Assembly: GCA_008508345.1 (NCBI GenBank)
Contig: QNGE01000831.1
Location: 77,840 to 141,839 of the forward strand
DNA: 64,000 bases
Reading direction: 5' to 3'
Origin: Paragonimus westermani
Lineage: Eukaryota > Platyhelminthes > Trematoda > Plagiorchiida > Troglotrematidae
A model generated the notes under the pieces. That model did not search any database and was not told where the DNA came from. It worked only from the letters and a program-made list of their open reading frames with translations. Below are positions 23,677 through 36,300 of this stretch, piece by piece (the first letter of the stretch is position 1; each line of letters begins with the position of its first letter). A program made the translations under genes and the position numbers.

Positions 23677-24289
23677 TACCTTATCTTCGCTCTTACAAGA
23701 GATATCCGAATGTGCCTCGGAGAATATGGGCGTATGTGCCGTATTGTTATGCAATCTTGTGACCAGTGTGTTGCGTCCCTCGGGCACGAAACACGTCACA
23801 CAAACACCTAGCACTGCGGCATCTTCATCACAGGCCAGCCTTCATCGAGATGAGACGATCCCGGTACATGAACCACTCAAACCAGTCCGTCCTAGTCCAG
23901 ATGTACAGCTGAAGGAGAATAGGCTGCTTGAATCTGGCAAATTAAGCGCATTAATTTGCTATCTCGAATTGTCTAAATATATGAATGCACATCTACTTTT
24001 CGACCGCATCATTCCCTATTGTGTGGACCTCTGCTCTTCTTTGCATTCGTCTGAAGTACGGTGTTTGGCGTTGGAAGCTCTGACACAAATACTGCAGCAA
24101 GCTACACATGCCTCATCCGTGCTACCCTCATCACCATGCACTATCTCCTCTACGAGCTCACTGGAAGTCTCGTTTCTAACAGAATACTTGTTTCCAACGT
24201 TGGCCCCACTCAGTATCGACTCAAAAGATGAAGTTCGCTTAACTTATGCACGTTGTCTTCCCTCTCTGGCTGACAGTGCTTTACGGTAC
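23677..24289 (+). CDS. PIK3R4: VPS15 exon: first HEAT repeats
   Basis: The acceptor is ttatttttactcgcag. The exon holds one base plus 204 codons. HEAT-like helices include LLFDRIIPYCVDLCSSL, EVRCLALEALTQILQQ, FLTEYLFPTLAPLS and DEVRLTYARCLPSLADSALR, matching human LLDRITPYLLHF, RVRAEALRTLTKVLA, YPEYILPGIAHLA and [20 protein letters not shown]. Before them lies a ~55-residue Ser/Thr/Pro/His-rich stretch (from about codon 30), longer than the human linker. A donor at 24290 (GTACGC) keeps phase 0 with the next exon. An alternative GTACGT at 24286 would need an extra exon. The HEAT solenoid packs against VPS34 in the complex. Confidence 0.92.
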
Positions 24290-25499
24290 GTACGCACGAG
24301 ACAATTGTGAATTTTTCACTATTCAGTGTTCATTAGGTACATTTTGTGATCCTATTCGCTGAACATGTAAGCTTGATTTATTCCGTGCGCACTCGTGTAC
24401 TTGGATGACCTCCATTACTGACTCTAATCTTTGTTCTATGCACATCAGTCGGTCCTTATTGTTGTCTTTTTGTATGTCGTACTAAACTAGGCTCGTCTTC
24501 GTCGATTTCACCGCAGGATTATATAGCCGTTTTTGGCACTTATTGTTGGCTCACTTGTTTTTCATGCATGGAGTGGAGATAGCTGAAAGTAGTTGGTCCC
24601 GGTAACCTACTGCGAAATAGTGAGTGAATTGTCTGACATCGCTGGGCCTCATCAGCTTCTCGCATGCCGACGACGAACCCGTGACTGGTGACTAGGTGTT
24701 AGTGGCTCGCATGCCTTCCTGCAACCGAGGTTCTGCACCTTATTGCATGAGTGTCTGGGTCACGATTGTAGCAATTATTCACAGATTGTGAGGTCGATTT
24801 TATGGCCTGCGTGTTGCCAAGGAGACCTAACACGATCACACCGGTTGTCCACCGCTTCGTTCTTAGCTGCTAGGACTAAGTGTATTAAACCAAAATAGAC
24901 TTACACTCAGAAGTTAATAACTTCAATGTTACCGACCTCCGTTTCGGATTAGGCTGTCGTAGTGACCGAAGCCGAAGGATGCCTATGCTTGGCCATCACC
25001 ACAAATGGCTCGCGCTGCACCACTTGCAGCTCCAGTCATACGCTACGTATCCTGTGTAAACCTGAAGAAGTAAGACCACGAGGTGTGTGTGATGTCTTTG
25101 TGTCCAACTGGCCAATGATAGTTAGTCAATTGATAGGCTAGAATAAGGTGACTCCAATGCTAAGATCTAAACTGTGAAGAAAAATATTGCAAATATAATG
25201 AAAGAACTGGTTCAGTATAGGAGCACATGTTTGTGCACTCCAGAGGGAATGGGTGGAAAAACAAAATGTGGGGTTGGACAGGAAGAAAATTGGCGTAACA
25301 TTCACCATACAGTGCACCAACAGAGCTGAAGAAAAGGAAAGGCAAGATGTCACAGGGACCCAAGTTTCTGAAAAGAGGAGCGGGTGAGTTTCAAACGATG
25401 GTAGTCGTTGGTTGATGTGAACAATTCAAAATAGATGAAAACCGGATACAACCTGTTTGAACCTTACGTAAACGTTGCCTCTTGGCTGATGGTATACCA
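24290..25499. other. Intron, no feature recognised
   Basis: No exon is required here by phase or by alignment to human VPS15. Nothing else was recognised. Confidence 0.45.
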
Positions 25500-27273
25500 T
25501 GAGTACGTTGATGACTTACTACTCAGAGGCGGCCAGCGCACTCTCGGCCACACACATCGCAGCGTCATATAGTCGTGTCACCACGACCTATAACACCAAT
25601 GGTTCCTTTACGTACCGCCCGCTTCCGTTCTCGGCTGCGCAGTTGCTGCTCATCAAACTTTCGGAGGTCCGTCCGGATCTTATTTCTCCAGACCGTCCAC
25701 TTAAGCACCAAGTCTTCCCAGCATCTAAAATCAATGTTGCACCGAGAAAAACTTATCTGCATAACATCCTGGTATCCCAGCTTTTGACCACCACGACTCC
25801 GCTTACCTAATTTCAGTTGTCCGCGCACCAAGTGCATTGGAACCCGGTCATTGACAATTCTACTGACGTGACCTAGCTAACAAGCCGCTTGAGCATCACC
25901 GTGGCTTCCATCCCGTCCAATACCTCAGTTTTCAGAACGATGTCTGTTCACCGAATATCTAAGGTGCATTTTAGACAGTTTGAATAGGAGCGGTTCAGAT
26001 GGCACACATTCCGCTGATACAATGTCTAAGTTTCACTGTCGTACAGCAACACTAAGTGGTAGTCAAGTAGGTCAGTGGCCATTTTCAGGTTGCGATTCTT
26101 CCAGACATGTCTGTCAAGACGTCCGGAGGCAACACCAGCCTTCGCCACACGACCTCGTAACTCGTGGTCCGCGGACAAATCCGTCGACCGGTTGCCACAC
26201 AATTAGCAGAAGTCTGTGCGGGTGTCCATAACGTTTCTGTTGCTGCGAATTTCAGACTCTGATGCAACAATAACACCTCAGCCCACGGAAGACTGAAATA
26301 CACAAAATGTCTTACCTGTGCTGATACCCAATCCAAATTCGTGTGCCGCGTTAGTGAAAGCCATGGCCGGTCGCTGTGGTTCATGTTCACTGTGTGCGAA
26401 CAACGCAGTATCATCTGCGAACAGAAGCAGGCGCATCGTTGAGGTATGTAACCTAGTTGGGGCGCCGAAACGGCGAATATCCAGTAGACGTCCATCTGTC
26501 CGGCACCCAACCTCAACGCCATGCTCCACCGAGTCTTGATGAGCATCTGTTCGCGTGACAGTCAAACACAAACGAAATAGGGATGGAGTTGTACACAACC
26601 CTGCTTCACGCCAGTGACAGTGTCCAAATCATCACAGATCGATTCACTCGATTGTACCTTCGCCTTTATACCTACATGCAACATTCTAATCAAAATGGAC
26701 GTGTGAACTTACTAAGCACTATCCGCAACACCTCGCGGCTCACGGAATCAAAGGCCTCGGTGAAATCCACGAACAGCGCATAGAGAGAATGGCTGCGTTC
26801 GCAGCACTTCTCCTGAATCTGTCGAGCAACCATCATCCAGTCGACCGTACTGTGATTCGCCCGGAATCCATGTTGCTCGTCAGGAACGTTGACCTCCAGA
26901 ACGTCCACATTCAGTCGGCTCAGGAGGATTCTTTCAGACACTTTATCTGGGCAACTCAACAGACTAATGCCCCGATAACTGTTGAGACATTGCTTGCTAC
27001 GATGAGACCATCCTGAAACTCTCGTGGCATTTCTCCCGCCTTCCGGATAAAGTGAACCGGCTGGGGCGAAGCACGTTCCGCTCTCGGTGCGCCATTCTTC
27101 AGAATTTCAATTGGCATTTTATCCTCATTTGCAGCTTTTCTGTTGCTCTGTTGTCTACTCCCTCTCTGCATCTTTGTCAAATCCGGAGCGAGAGAAAACG
27201 AAATTTGCCGACCTGTTGCTTCAATTTGTTCACGGTCACCAAACCCCTGGTTTCGTGATAAACCAGGTCGCCC
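25500..27273 (-). mobile_element. Family A retrotransposon: RT to C-terminal end
   Basis: On the minus strand, from high to low coordinate: the pre-RT segment (DKMPIEILKNGAPR), RT motifs GFRANHSTVDW, VDFTEAFDSVSRE and FADDTALFAHSE, then SRGGQKLGYQDVMQISFSRC, and finally a CDVCGREC zinc-knuckle-like end near 25550. This supplies the C-terminal part missing from 6440-9838. Stops and frame changes break it. About 546 bp (26386-26931) looks identical to one 549-bp RT unit at 8.7-9.8 kb. It ends at the ambiguous base 27274. Confidence 0.82.
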
Positions 27274-27274
27274 N
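27274..27274. other. Single ambiguous base (N) at a repeat junction
   Basis: This is the only N in the window. To the right, starting at the very next base, the sequence equals 6844 onward. To the left is the inverted RT-side copy of the same family. Such a position is where an assembler would join two contigs through a repeat. Confidence 0.9.
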
Positions 27275-27930
27275 TGATCGCGATGGGACTGAGTCGCCAT
27301 GACATCGAGATAACAGCCTTGGGTGAAACAAGGTTTGTTCCGAGACGCATGTGCTGGGCACACCTTCCACTGGATAGGTTATTTGGCAGACGGTGCTCGG
27401 GAGCATGTTGTCTGTTTCGCATTGGATGATCACATCAGTGCTTTGATGATGGACGAACCGTTCGGTATCCGCCCTGAATTCTTTTCCATGTGCGCGCGAC
27501 TCGGTCGAGGTAAGTGTGTCACATTTGTTGGTGTTTACAGTCCGACGGTGTGTCACACTGTTCGTTTTGGGGACTAATTCTATGATTAGCTGTGCACCAC
27601 AATCCGGCGGGCACTGCTGAGTGCCTGACTGTGTGTCCTGAGTGACTTGAACGTTCGAGTTGGACGGGACTCTGTAACCTGGCCGAAATTCTTTAGATCC
27701 TACGGCGTTGGTTCAGTCAATGAGAACGGTGGTGGTCTGCTCCAACTGTGTGCTACTCATGGGGTGGCGATCACAAACACCCGACTGCGGCTGACTGTGA
27801 GTGACATCACGATGTGGATTCACCCCCGAAACAGTCACTGCCATTCGCCTGATTTTGTGACTGTGCACTAGGGCGGCATTCGTGAAGTGCGTATTTCGCG
27901 AGTGATGCGCGGCACCGAATGTAGGACATA
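27275..27930 (+). mobile_element. Family A retrotransposon endonuclease fragment
   Basis: It matches 6844-7456 base for base wherever compared, and then continues like the sequence after 8034. It carries one unit of the 573-bp endonuclease block, with the same open frames (NVRVGRDSVTWPKF and following). It is truncated at both ends and non-functional. Confidence 0.85.
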
Positions 27931-30002
27931 TCATAGAATGATGAGTGCGAGATTGTCTGTCTGTTTATAAATTCCTACATGTAACCCGTAAATAGCAGTG
28001 TTCCGAGAATAAGTAAATAACATACTTGATAACGGAATGTCGTGATTCATGATAATCTCACTAGCGCGGTGTGAGTGATTCCGGCCGCTGTGAGTCACTA
28101 GTTGAAGTCGTGGAAGCTTGCGGTTTGCGTGGTACTGATGGGTTGATGTGCGGTTAGACTTTAACTTTTGATTCCGGTTGTTTATCCATGTCACGGTGTC
28201 ATTTGGAACTTGGAGTAAAATGTCATAAAACTTGGAACCAGGTTAAGGTGTCAAATACGACATGTCAATGCGATTATTAATGTGGGCATGGATATGGGGA
28301 TGTTAGTACGTTGATCTTCGAACACTTGTCAGCTATCAGTTCAAGAGGACGTCTACAAGTTTCCCAACATCCGATTTAACCATTTCTCAGATCGTTTTAG
28401 ATACTTGCTGGTTTGCCACCAATAACTTATCGATTTCAGCTTATGCGAAGTGCAAGTATGTTAACTGAGGAAAGCAAGTGGAACTGACTGAATTATGAGA
28501 TACTGGGTTTTTGCGTAAGTTGCTTGTTCAGTTTTGAACGCTGGAGTGTCTCCTGTGTATACTGTGCGGCCACTGTTGACGGATTTGGTTTTCGTTGTCG
28601 CTGAGACACTTTTCTCGGTTCTAGCACTTTTGAATCCTAAATTATGTTATTTCGACACGCGTGCTTGTTTATTGCATAAGCGATGCATTTTTGCGCCACT
28701 GGATGGGAGTTGCCTTTCAGGTAAAAACAGGTCTCATTCACTGTTAGTTGTTCCCACAATGCAGTGGCCACTTTGGGGTCCGGAATCATGTATATTGGCA
28801 CATCATTTCAGAGGGGTTCTCTGATCTTTGCTAATTACCAACAGATTTTTGTCCCACCGAGCGTCAGACACATCTGTATTGTGTATCTGTACGAGCCTGC
28901 ACAGACACCGCACCTAAGCCTCGATTGTAAATGCATTCGTTCTACACCGGTGTTTAGCCTGTTGAATGGTCAAACCATTTTCGTGTTCACTGTGGAGGCG
29001 AACCTCTTTTCGAATTTCAACGTCGCCACTACTTAAACACCATCTGTTTGATGCGTTCATTTGCCAAAAAGGATGGATGACTACCTGTCCAATGTGGTTG
29101 CGCCTACATTATGTCCGCCTTTTCCACAATTACATTCCACCAGCGCAAAAAGATGACATGTCACGATATGTTACGGTATCGCAACATATGTCTACTTTCT
29201 GCACTGGTGAAGTTGTTAAAGGGTACCCAATGTTTCAAGATTAATTTCCATCCACTCATCCAGTTGTTTTATTGCGTTCCACTTCGTTCTTCTTCATTCA
29301 CACCCAGCTTTCTCGAGTCCTCTTATGTTCATGCGCGGTATCCAACCACGGTCATCACAGATGGCGATCCGGTTAGTTTCGATCTTTCATAATCACTTTG
29401 ACTCTTGGTGGTGTAATGTGCTCAATGATGGGTTTGCACTTTTTACCCAATCAGTTTGAGTAATCAGTTGGTGAAATAAAGTAAATGTTTAGCAAGGATT
29501 TACGAAATGAATGTCTGTTTGCTGCTTATTGAGGGTTTGTTCATGTGTGGACTTGACATATGGGGTTGTTGGCCCCCGGACACGTTTGACCTCTGTATCA
29601 CGTTTCTGTGAAGCGATGTATCCACGATCATTTGTGGTGATTCTCCTGTTTAGCTTTCATTGTGCTCACAAACGGGAAATCACCCAGTTGTAACATCTCA
29701 CTACTCACCTTCTGCTAACGCTTCTCATATGGTTAATCAAATTGACATACAACAGATCCATGTTAATAACACGAAGTGTCAGCCGTACGATCGTTGGCCC
29801 ACTTCACAATGACTTCTATTTTTCCTGCTTAAAGCTGGACAGCCTGACAACATTATCCGTCCCACATGTGATGTAGTGGGTCACTTAAAAATGACACCCT
29901 AGTGTGAGAGCTGCTGCCTAAGCCTGTAACTGTAGTGATAATATTTCGCAATCCTATCATTGAAACCGGGTCTAAACCGGCCCACCATCTCCGTCATTCT
30001 AG
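27931..30002. other. Intron, no feature recognised
   Basis: Several open frames of 90-96 codons lie on the + strand (28534-29392), but they overlap in different frames and show no domain or splice-supported exon. Confidence 0.45.
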
Positions 30003-30266
30003 ACACCGGACACCCGTGACCTTACTCAAACGGACAAGTCTATGAAAACCGTTCAACCTGCTGCATTAGAAACTGTTTTGGATGCCTGCGACGCCCATCT
30101 GTCGCTGTTGCGATCCCACATTCAGGACCGATTCTCCGACCTCGACCGCCAAGTTCGCCACGCTCTCATGACCACGGACGGCCTGGCCAAACTGGCCGCA
30201 TTCTTTGGTCGATCGCACACAAGCGGTACCCTGTTGTCCCATATGATCACGTTCCTGAACGATAAA
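30003..30266 (+). CDS. PIK3R4: VPS15 exon: middle HEAT repeats (LLSHMITFLNDK)
   Basis: The exon has 88 codons after the acceptor ccgtcattctag, with donor GTTGGT at 30267. It ends LLSHMITFLNDK, identical to the human sequence at this point. Upstream, DGLAKLAAFFGRSHTSGT parallels human NGITRLCVFFGRQKANDV. The first ~40 residues are a polar linker plus a helix containing SLLRSHIQDRFSDLDRQVRH. An in-frame stop overlaps the acceptor, which supports the 5' boundary. It is phase 0 at both ends. Confidence 0.93.
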
Positions 30267-30469
30267 GTTGGTTCCCTATCTGTTTTTGCTCTCTCCTCGT
30301 CCATTTTCATAAGATTTGTCATGTATATGGCTACCATACTGACAGCAATCGGATATTTGGTTGAGTAGTATTAAGTACACATTAGGCAGATCTACGACCA
30401 CTTGTAGTTTAACACGTTTGGCGAATTCTGTGGTTTCTGTTTGACTGTAAAGTCTTATTTGTGAAGTCA

Positions 30470-30637
30470 TCAATCAGAGTTAACCGGGAAGTTACTGTGC
30501 TTTCTCTCAAGATAATCAGGCCTCGTGAGCCTTATCTACAGGCAAACGTAGCCGCGCAGCTACACCTAATACTTCGGTTGTGCCTAATATCAAACCAGTG
30601 ATATTATTTGCGTGGTTGCCGGTGTTTAAATCCTGGT
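30470..30637 (+). repeat. SINE-like repeat, 5' part with tRNA-like segment
   Basis: The blocks gagttaaccgggaagttact, cttcggttgtgcctaatatc and gttgccggtgtttaaatcct correspond in order to 52735-52905. The last resembles a B box (GGTGTTTAAATCC). The copy stops where the (TCA)n end of the reversed family B element begins, so that element may have inserted into the repeat. Confidence 0.55.
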
Positions 30638-33300
30638 CTCATCATCATCATAGACAGCAATACATCAGCGGTTCATATTGATGCCTGACTGCAACACAAC
30701 CACGAAGGGAAACAAAAAACCCTGCATAGGAAAGGAGAACTACAATGAAGGTGAGGGAAAGGGATCTAACCACTAAAAAGAATAGCTACGTCCATGTTCG
30801 AACACTGAACATCAAGCTGCCTACACCTTGAGAACAAACCACCGAGCTGCAAGTGCGAGTAATGCGCCATTAACAAGACAAACTCTTTGCGGCTTTCACT
30901 ATTCCGCGTCACACAAAACTCAGCCAAACAACGACAACCTTCACACATTTGAGCGTGGTTAGCCGCCGACTCACCTATAGTCTCCAACCATCGACTCTGG
31001 GAGTTGCGACCGCCCCAGACTGGAAGGCGAACCCGACCTACAGTGGCTAACCTGTTCTTGAACGATTTCACTTTTCTACTCCAGGTCGTCATCTCACCAC
31101 CTCACACCTTATGCTAGTCAACCGCAGCGTCCGCAAAGAATGCTCGGTGTGGCACGCGACCAGATGACATCCTTAGTACATGGTCTAGCCATCTAAGTCT
31201 GTACAAGTGTGATGAGTGAACAATTGAATTCGTTCGGTGTTCACTACTAAATACTCGCATCCTAACCTCCTCGTTGCTTACTCGTTGGTGCCACTCGATA
31301 GGAGCGGTCGAACACAAACAAATGCCTGAAGACGGTTCACTCCTTCTACCCCGAAAGGCCAAGTTTCGCTGCCGCAAAGTAGCAGTCCTCACTGTCACCT
31401 TATATACGCGACCTTTGAGCATCACGAAGATACCTCTCTGTCGCCAGCAGTGTCCCAGATCGGCGAATACCACATTATCCTTAGAGGTATGCGCTTCCGT
31501 TTCATTCTTTACACCTCCATCGTCGCTGATGCAGGTACACAGTCCGGTCAACAACCTCCGTGGCTTCCTTACCTAGCAATAGATCTACGTAATCACAACA
31601 ATCTTGCAGGAGCACTGCACTTTGAGGCTGCACTAAATTTGTCAAGTGGCAACACTTTTTCGTCAGCATAATGAAGATCAGTTAGCCTTCCATCAGGTAA
31701 CGGGTCCAAGCCGGCATCTTCTGAGTGCCGGAGACAGTCCTCCATTATTTCGCCCATAGCGAAATCAAGCAAAAATTAATGGAGGTTGATAGCATTGACA
31801 CACGGTGTGGCGCTTATAGTACTGAAACTGTCAGACAGTTCACCGTAAACCCTAACCTGGTCTGAAGTGTGGTAATAAAGCACAGATCGTACACTCACAT
31901 ACTTAGTCAGTACAACCCTGAATTTGAGCGACCCTAAAAGTGTAGATCGATCCACCGATTCGAACGTGCCTGTACGATCGAGAAATATGACAAATGTCGA
32001 CCGGCGGTACACATGACGCTGCTCCAACATTTGACGAAGAGTAAAAATGCGATTTATACATCCCCGGCTTGGGCGAAACCCTACCTGTTCTTCCCTAATG
32101 TTTACCTCCCGAGCTGAACTGAGTGGACGAAATGCAGTGGATGTTGGGACCCTAGAAGTGGCTGGTGTCAAACTAACTCCCCCGTGGTTTTCACAGGAGT
32201 CCTTGATACCTTTCTTGACTATGGGAACTATGGTCGAGTGACCCGAGCACGGAGGGATGATCTCCATCGTCCACACAAGTTAGAACAACTGAGCCAAAGC
32301 CTCTACTACTACCTTCTTTGAAAAGTGCTGGCACGAGGTCATCTGGATCAGCAGTTCTATTATGTTTGAAAGCCGAGATATAATTGCAGACCTCTGTCTC
32401 AGTGGGTGGTTCTTACTCTACCGACCAGGGTGCTACACTACAACTTTATGGCGGCAACGCAGTAGAAGCACGAGGCTTGCCAATGTGACTCTCAAAGTGT
32501 TCTACCCACCGCTCTAACCTTCTGGACTTATTACAGATGAGTGTGTCTTCTGCCTCGCTGATAGCTTCACTGACAGACAGTCGCCTGGGACCAGGGGCAC
32601 GAATCAGTTTAAAGAGTTTGCCGGTTTCCCTTGAAGCAAAAGCGGTTTTCGTTTCCTTAACTTTGTCCACTAATCAAGCCTCACGATCGGCCTTTAGACA
32701 ACGTTTCATTTCCCTATGGATATCTCTTCCGGAATTGTTATGTGAACTACCAGGAGGAATGTTCCGTCTGGCTCCTAACAACTCCAGCCATGTGTCGACC
32801 AGATCCGAATAAAAGCCTCCTTGATGTCAGCAATCAATCATTTGTAGCGTATTCAGACACAACGTGAAATTGTCTAAAAATGTTGCGTGTAGAGCTGGCC
32901 TTAATAGAATCTGCCAAGTGGACGGCACAGAGTCTACCGCTAACAGGAGTCCAGCCAACGAGTGCGGCTGCGGCCGTCGTATTTTTGACTGTACTTACTC
33001 CAGTCTGACCGATGGCGGCAGCCATGGAGTCGCCTGAAGTATATAATCAATATCGGGTAGACAGTGTGGGTGTTGTTAGTTCCATACGTGACTACTGTCC
33101 TGTATTCTGGTCTGTGCAACACATCGACATTCAACGAGTCTAACGTTCGTGTGAGAGCGGCTTATTGACCAATTTGTTCTAGAGTGTAAACCTTGAAGGC
33201 ACCTTATTAATTCGCATTCTGAGTCCAAGCAATGGTCGAGGGGGTCTGAAGCTGAATGGCAAGAGATGAGACTTATCGGCACGGTGTTACCAAGGTTAGC
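30638..33300 (-). mobile_element. Family B non-LTR retrotransposon, 5' truncated
   Basis: On the minus strand, from 33300 down: the end of an endonuclease-like region, a linker (ETGKLFKLIRAPGPRRLSVS, LERWVEHFESHIGKP), RT (IREEQVGFRPSRGCINRIFT, VIFLDRTGTFESVDRSTLLG, VRVYGELSDSF), the C-terminal part (HCWRQRGIF, RLRWLDHVLRMSSGR, TTWSRKVKSFKNRLATVGR), then a 3' UTR and a (TGA)n tail (tcatcatcatcat on the + strand). Many stops and frameshifts break it. RT motif 3 reads LDRTGTFESVD instead of the usual LDL..AFDSVD. Confidence 0.85.
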
Positions 33301-36300
33301 CATATGTGTTGTGTGTACTGCAGAGTAATCACCAGAAATGGGGGTCAGGATAGGCTTGAGAGCTAAATTTGATGGGGCAGTTGAGGAGGGCTAAGTGGTA
33401 GCATGTTTCTCCCCCTCCACCCCACCGTATACAGCAGATGGGGTGCCCTCATCACGATTTTCAGTCCCGGACTTGGTGTTTCGGCACAACATTACTTCCA
33501 TGTTGTTTTTTATCTACTCTGTCCAAAACCAATAGTTACAATGCTTGTTTATTGTTAGCGGTATGTAACCATCTGCGTGTTTTTATTTTTTATGCATTGA
33601 ATAAACAATTCGATCCAGATGTCCAAAAATTTACGTACACTGAACTCGATTTTCAGCACATCATTTTGATACATCATGCGAGATTTCGAAACGTTGTTTG
33701 TACTAAGGTATATAAGAGCATATTTTTGGTTATTTGTTATAATCGAGCAAGTTAGGGTCAACAAATAGTGGTTCAAAGTAAATAAGCAATCTTCAGTCTG
33801 TGCGTGGCGAGCTTTTTTTGTTTCACAAGTGAGGCACAGTTGCTAAGACCAAGAATCTGCACGATGTAGTGTAATGTGTGAATCAAGGTTGGAAACGAAC
33901 GCACAACTTAAAGCGCACCCCAAAATTGACCAAGTGAGGAGTCACTGAAGAGAGCAGAGGTACAGAAGTTTATGTGCAGGATTGGGTACCATTGGGGATA
34001 GGCCTGGAAACAGAGTATCCGGCGTAATTTTGTGTTCGCACACTTTTTGCATGTCTCATAATGTGGTTCAGCAATAAAGCAGGTGATATATGTGAGTGTA
34101 ATGCATTAGATCAAAAACTTTTTGAATCTGTTTAGGAGCCTGATGTCTTTTTTAGAAGATCAAGTCAAACAATGTGGGTACACCATAGCAAATTGGAAGT
34201 AGGCAGACTTTAATAGCACTTTGAATGAGATGACGGATGGTAGAAACTGACTTCGAACAAGTTATGAAAGGCGACTCTCCTGAATTTATGAATGCATCTG
34301 ATATGGGTGGACCACTTCATACTGTGACTTATTCGAGTGATAACTGTCGTGGAATGGACATATCCCGAATGTGTGACTCCTCATACTGTTTCATAAGATG
34401 TTGAGGGCTACCATTAACAAGAGGGAACTAACCATTAACCGGCTACCATCGTTTGAACGCTCGTTCGAGACAACCCAACCGTGTTGCAGTAGTATTGAGT
34501 TATAAATACCAGAAAAAGCTACCATTCAAAACATCTCCACCTGCATAGTTGAAAGCTATGGTTCTTTCTACTAATAACTTGCTAGCTGAGAATCGGAAGG
34601 GTAACAAGATAGATTCTGGGGATACACTAGAACTGATTGTCAGGTGATTGAACATCAGCATATTAGAGCGTGTTTTGTGTTCGGTTGATAAAGTGCTCAC
34701 TCAATTGATTCCTTAGACTCTGTCAGGTGCTGTGACCTTGTTACAGCCACCACAGTGTTACTCGTTTTATGCGACTGAAAGCATCACAGAATGAAGTGGA
34801 CATACCAGTGGCAACAACCTCGATGCGCATACTGATAAAGATCATTGGTGGCCAATCAGTTGGTCATTCTAACGAGAATAAGTTCCCCGAGTACTTTAAG
34901 CGTTACGGAGATACGTGCTACTGGACGTTGTTCAGAGTAACCGTTTTATATTACTCATATCTAACGGTTTAGTACTTAGTTATTTTGTGACTAGACTAAC
35001 GTGTTACCTGTGTCCTATCATATACGATACACTCGTCTTAGAGCTAGACTAGTACGTTATCCGACGTTTGTCGGATCTTGTCCATGCAGTCCGTGTTGAC
35101 GTTTTCTGAATGACCTTAATGAACAAGCATATTGGACTCACGTTTAGTGCTTCTTGGTTTCTAGTCACGAAAATCTTTATACAGCCGAAGGGCGACTGAT
35201 CAGCATAGCTGTACGGACACATTTGTGACATTTTTTGCTCACGTGTCACAGGTCGGCCTGTCAAACTGCTTATCAGATCACTTCATCAAAAGTGAATCAC
35301 GACGGGTATATACTTTTCAAGGGGTTGTTTAATTGGTGTACGATGTTATGCATGCGACTAACAGTTTGTGTTTTTGTCGCGTTGATTTAGCAGAAGTGCA
35401 TCAGGACGAATTGGAAAAGGCAAGATTGGTAAGATCAAAAGGCCCTCTCTCAGCAATTGTCAGCAAAAACTTCCTGTTCAAGATCTGTTTTGAGGCTACT
35501 AGAATTATCGGTTCGAAACAACTTGGCGCCAAAATGGTTCAAACAGAAGTTGATATGACTGAGTGGTAGGCGATTAAAATACAACTAAGACACAATGTTC
35601 AACCAATTGAGAAACGTCACTCTGATTGGCTCGATAAACAATGAGTTCGATGTTACTTCACTTTTGGTAAACTAATACTCGACGAAGTTTTTAAATGCAG
35701 ACATCTTTTGCGAAACAGCTGAAGAGTTATGTTGTACCGATTATCTAAATGTGGTATGTGGTCTTAACTAGTAATCGGATTTTGATTTCATTATTCACCT
35801 CGTGTACTTGAACTGATTCCCTGATAATCCTTGTTCAGAGACGTCAGTAAGTTGAACTAAGACTGAAAACATTAATTTACAATAACGAAGCCGTCGCCTT
35901 TTTTTGTGGTAACCTTTTTCCAGCAATCATTGCTCCTGTTTTAGCAATCTCAGCACTGAAGTGTCGTTAAAAATCCGTCACACTAGTGATAAGTAGGGCA
36001 ATTTTGTGAACGTCGCAGATATTGGCAAGATAGCTCAAGACTGTGCAAACGCGAATTCCCTCATGCTTTTGCAGCGATAAAGTTAACAGGTCCGAATAAC
36101 ACCCGTTGGCCGGCTCCGAGCTGACATCAGATGTGACGACCCTCGCTCTAGACCCGCCGGCTGTTTACGCACATGTACTCGTCTCTAGTTGTGGATTGCC
36201 TGGATGAAGTTTGCTGAATAACCGGTTTTCACGCACATCCACTTGTTCCACCATTTCGCCCGATTGGTCGCCAGTTCCCGATCGTTGTGTACTGTTGATG

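Noticed and set aside
23645..24310. 221-codon open frame as a complete single-exon gene
   Set aside because: The first ~11 codons precede the splice acceptor and the last ~7 follow the donor. The middle is a VPS15 HEAT exon.
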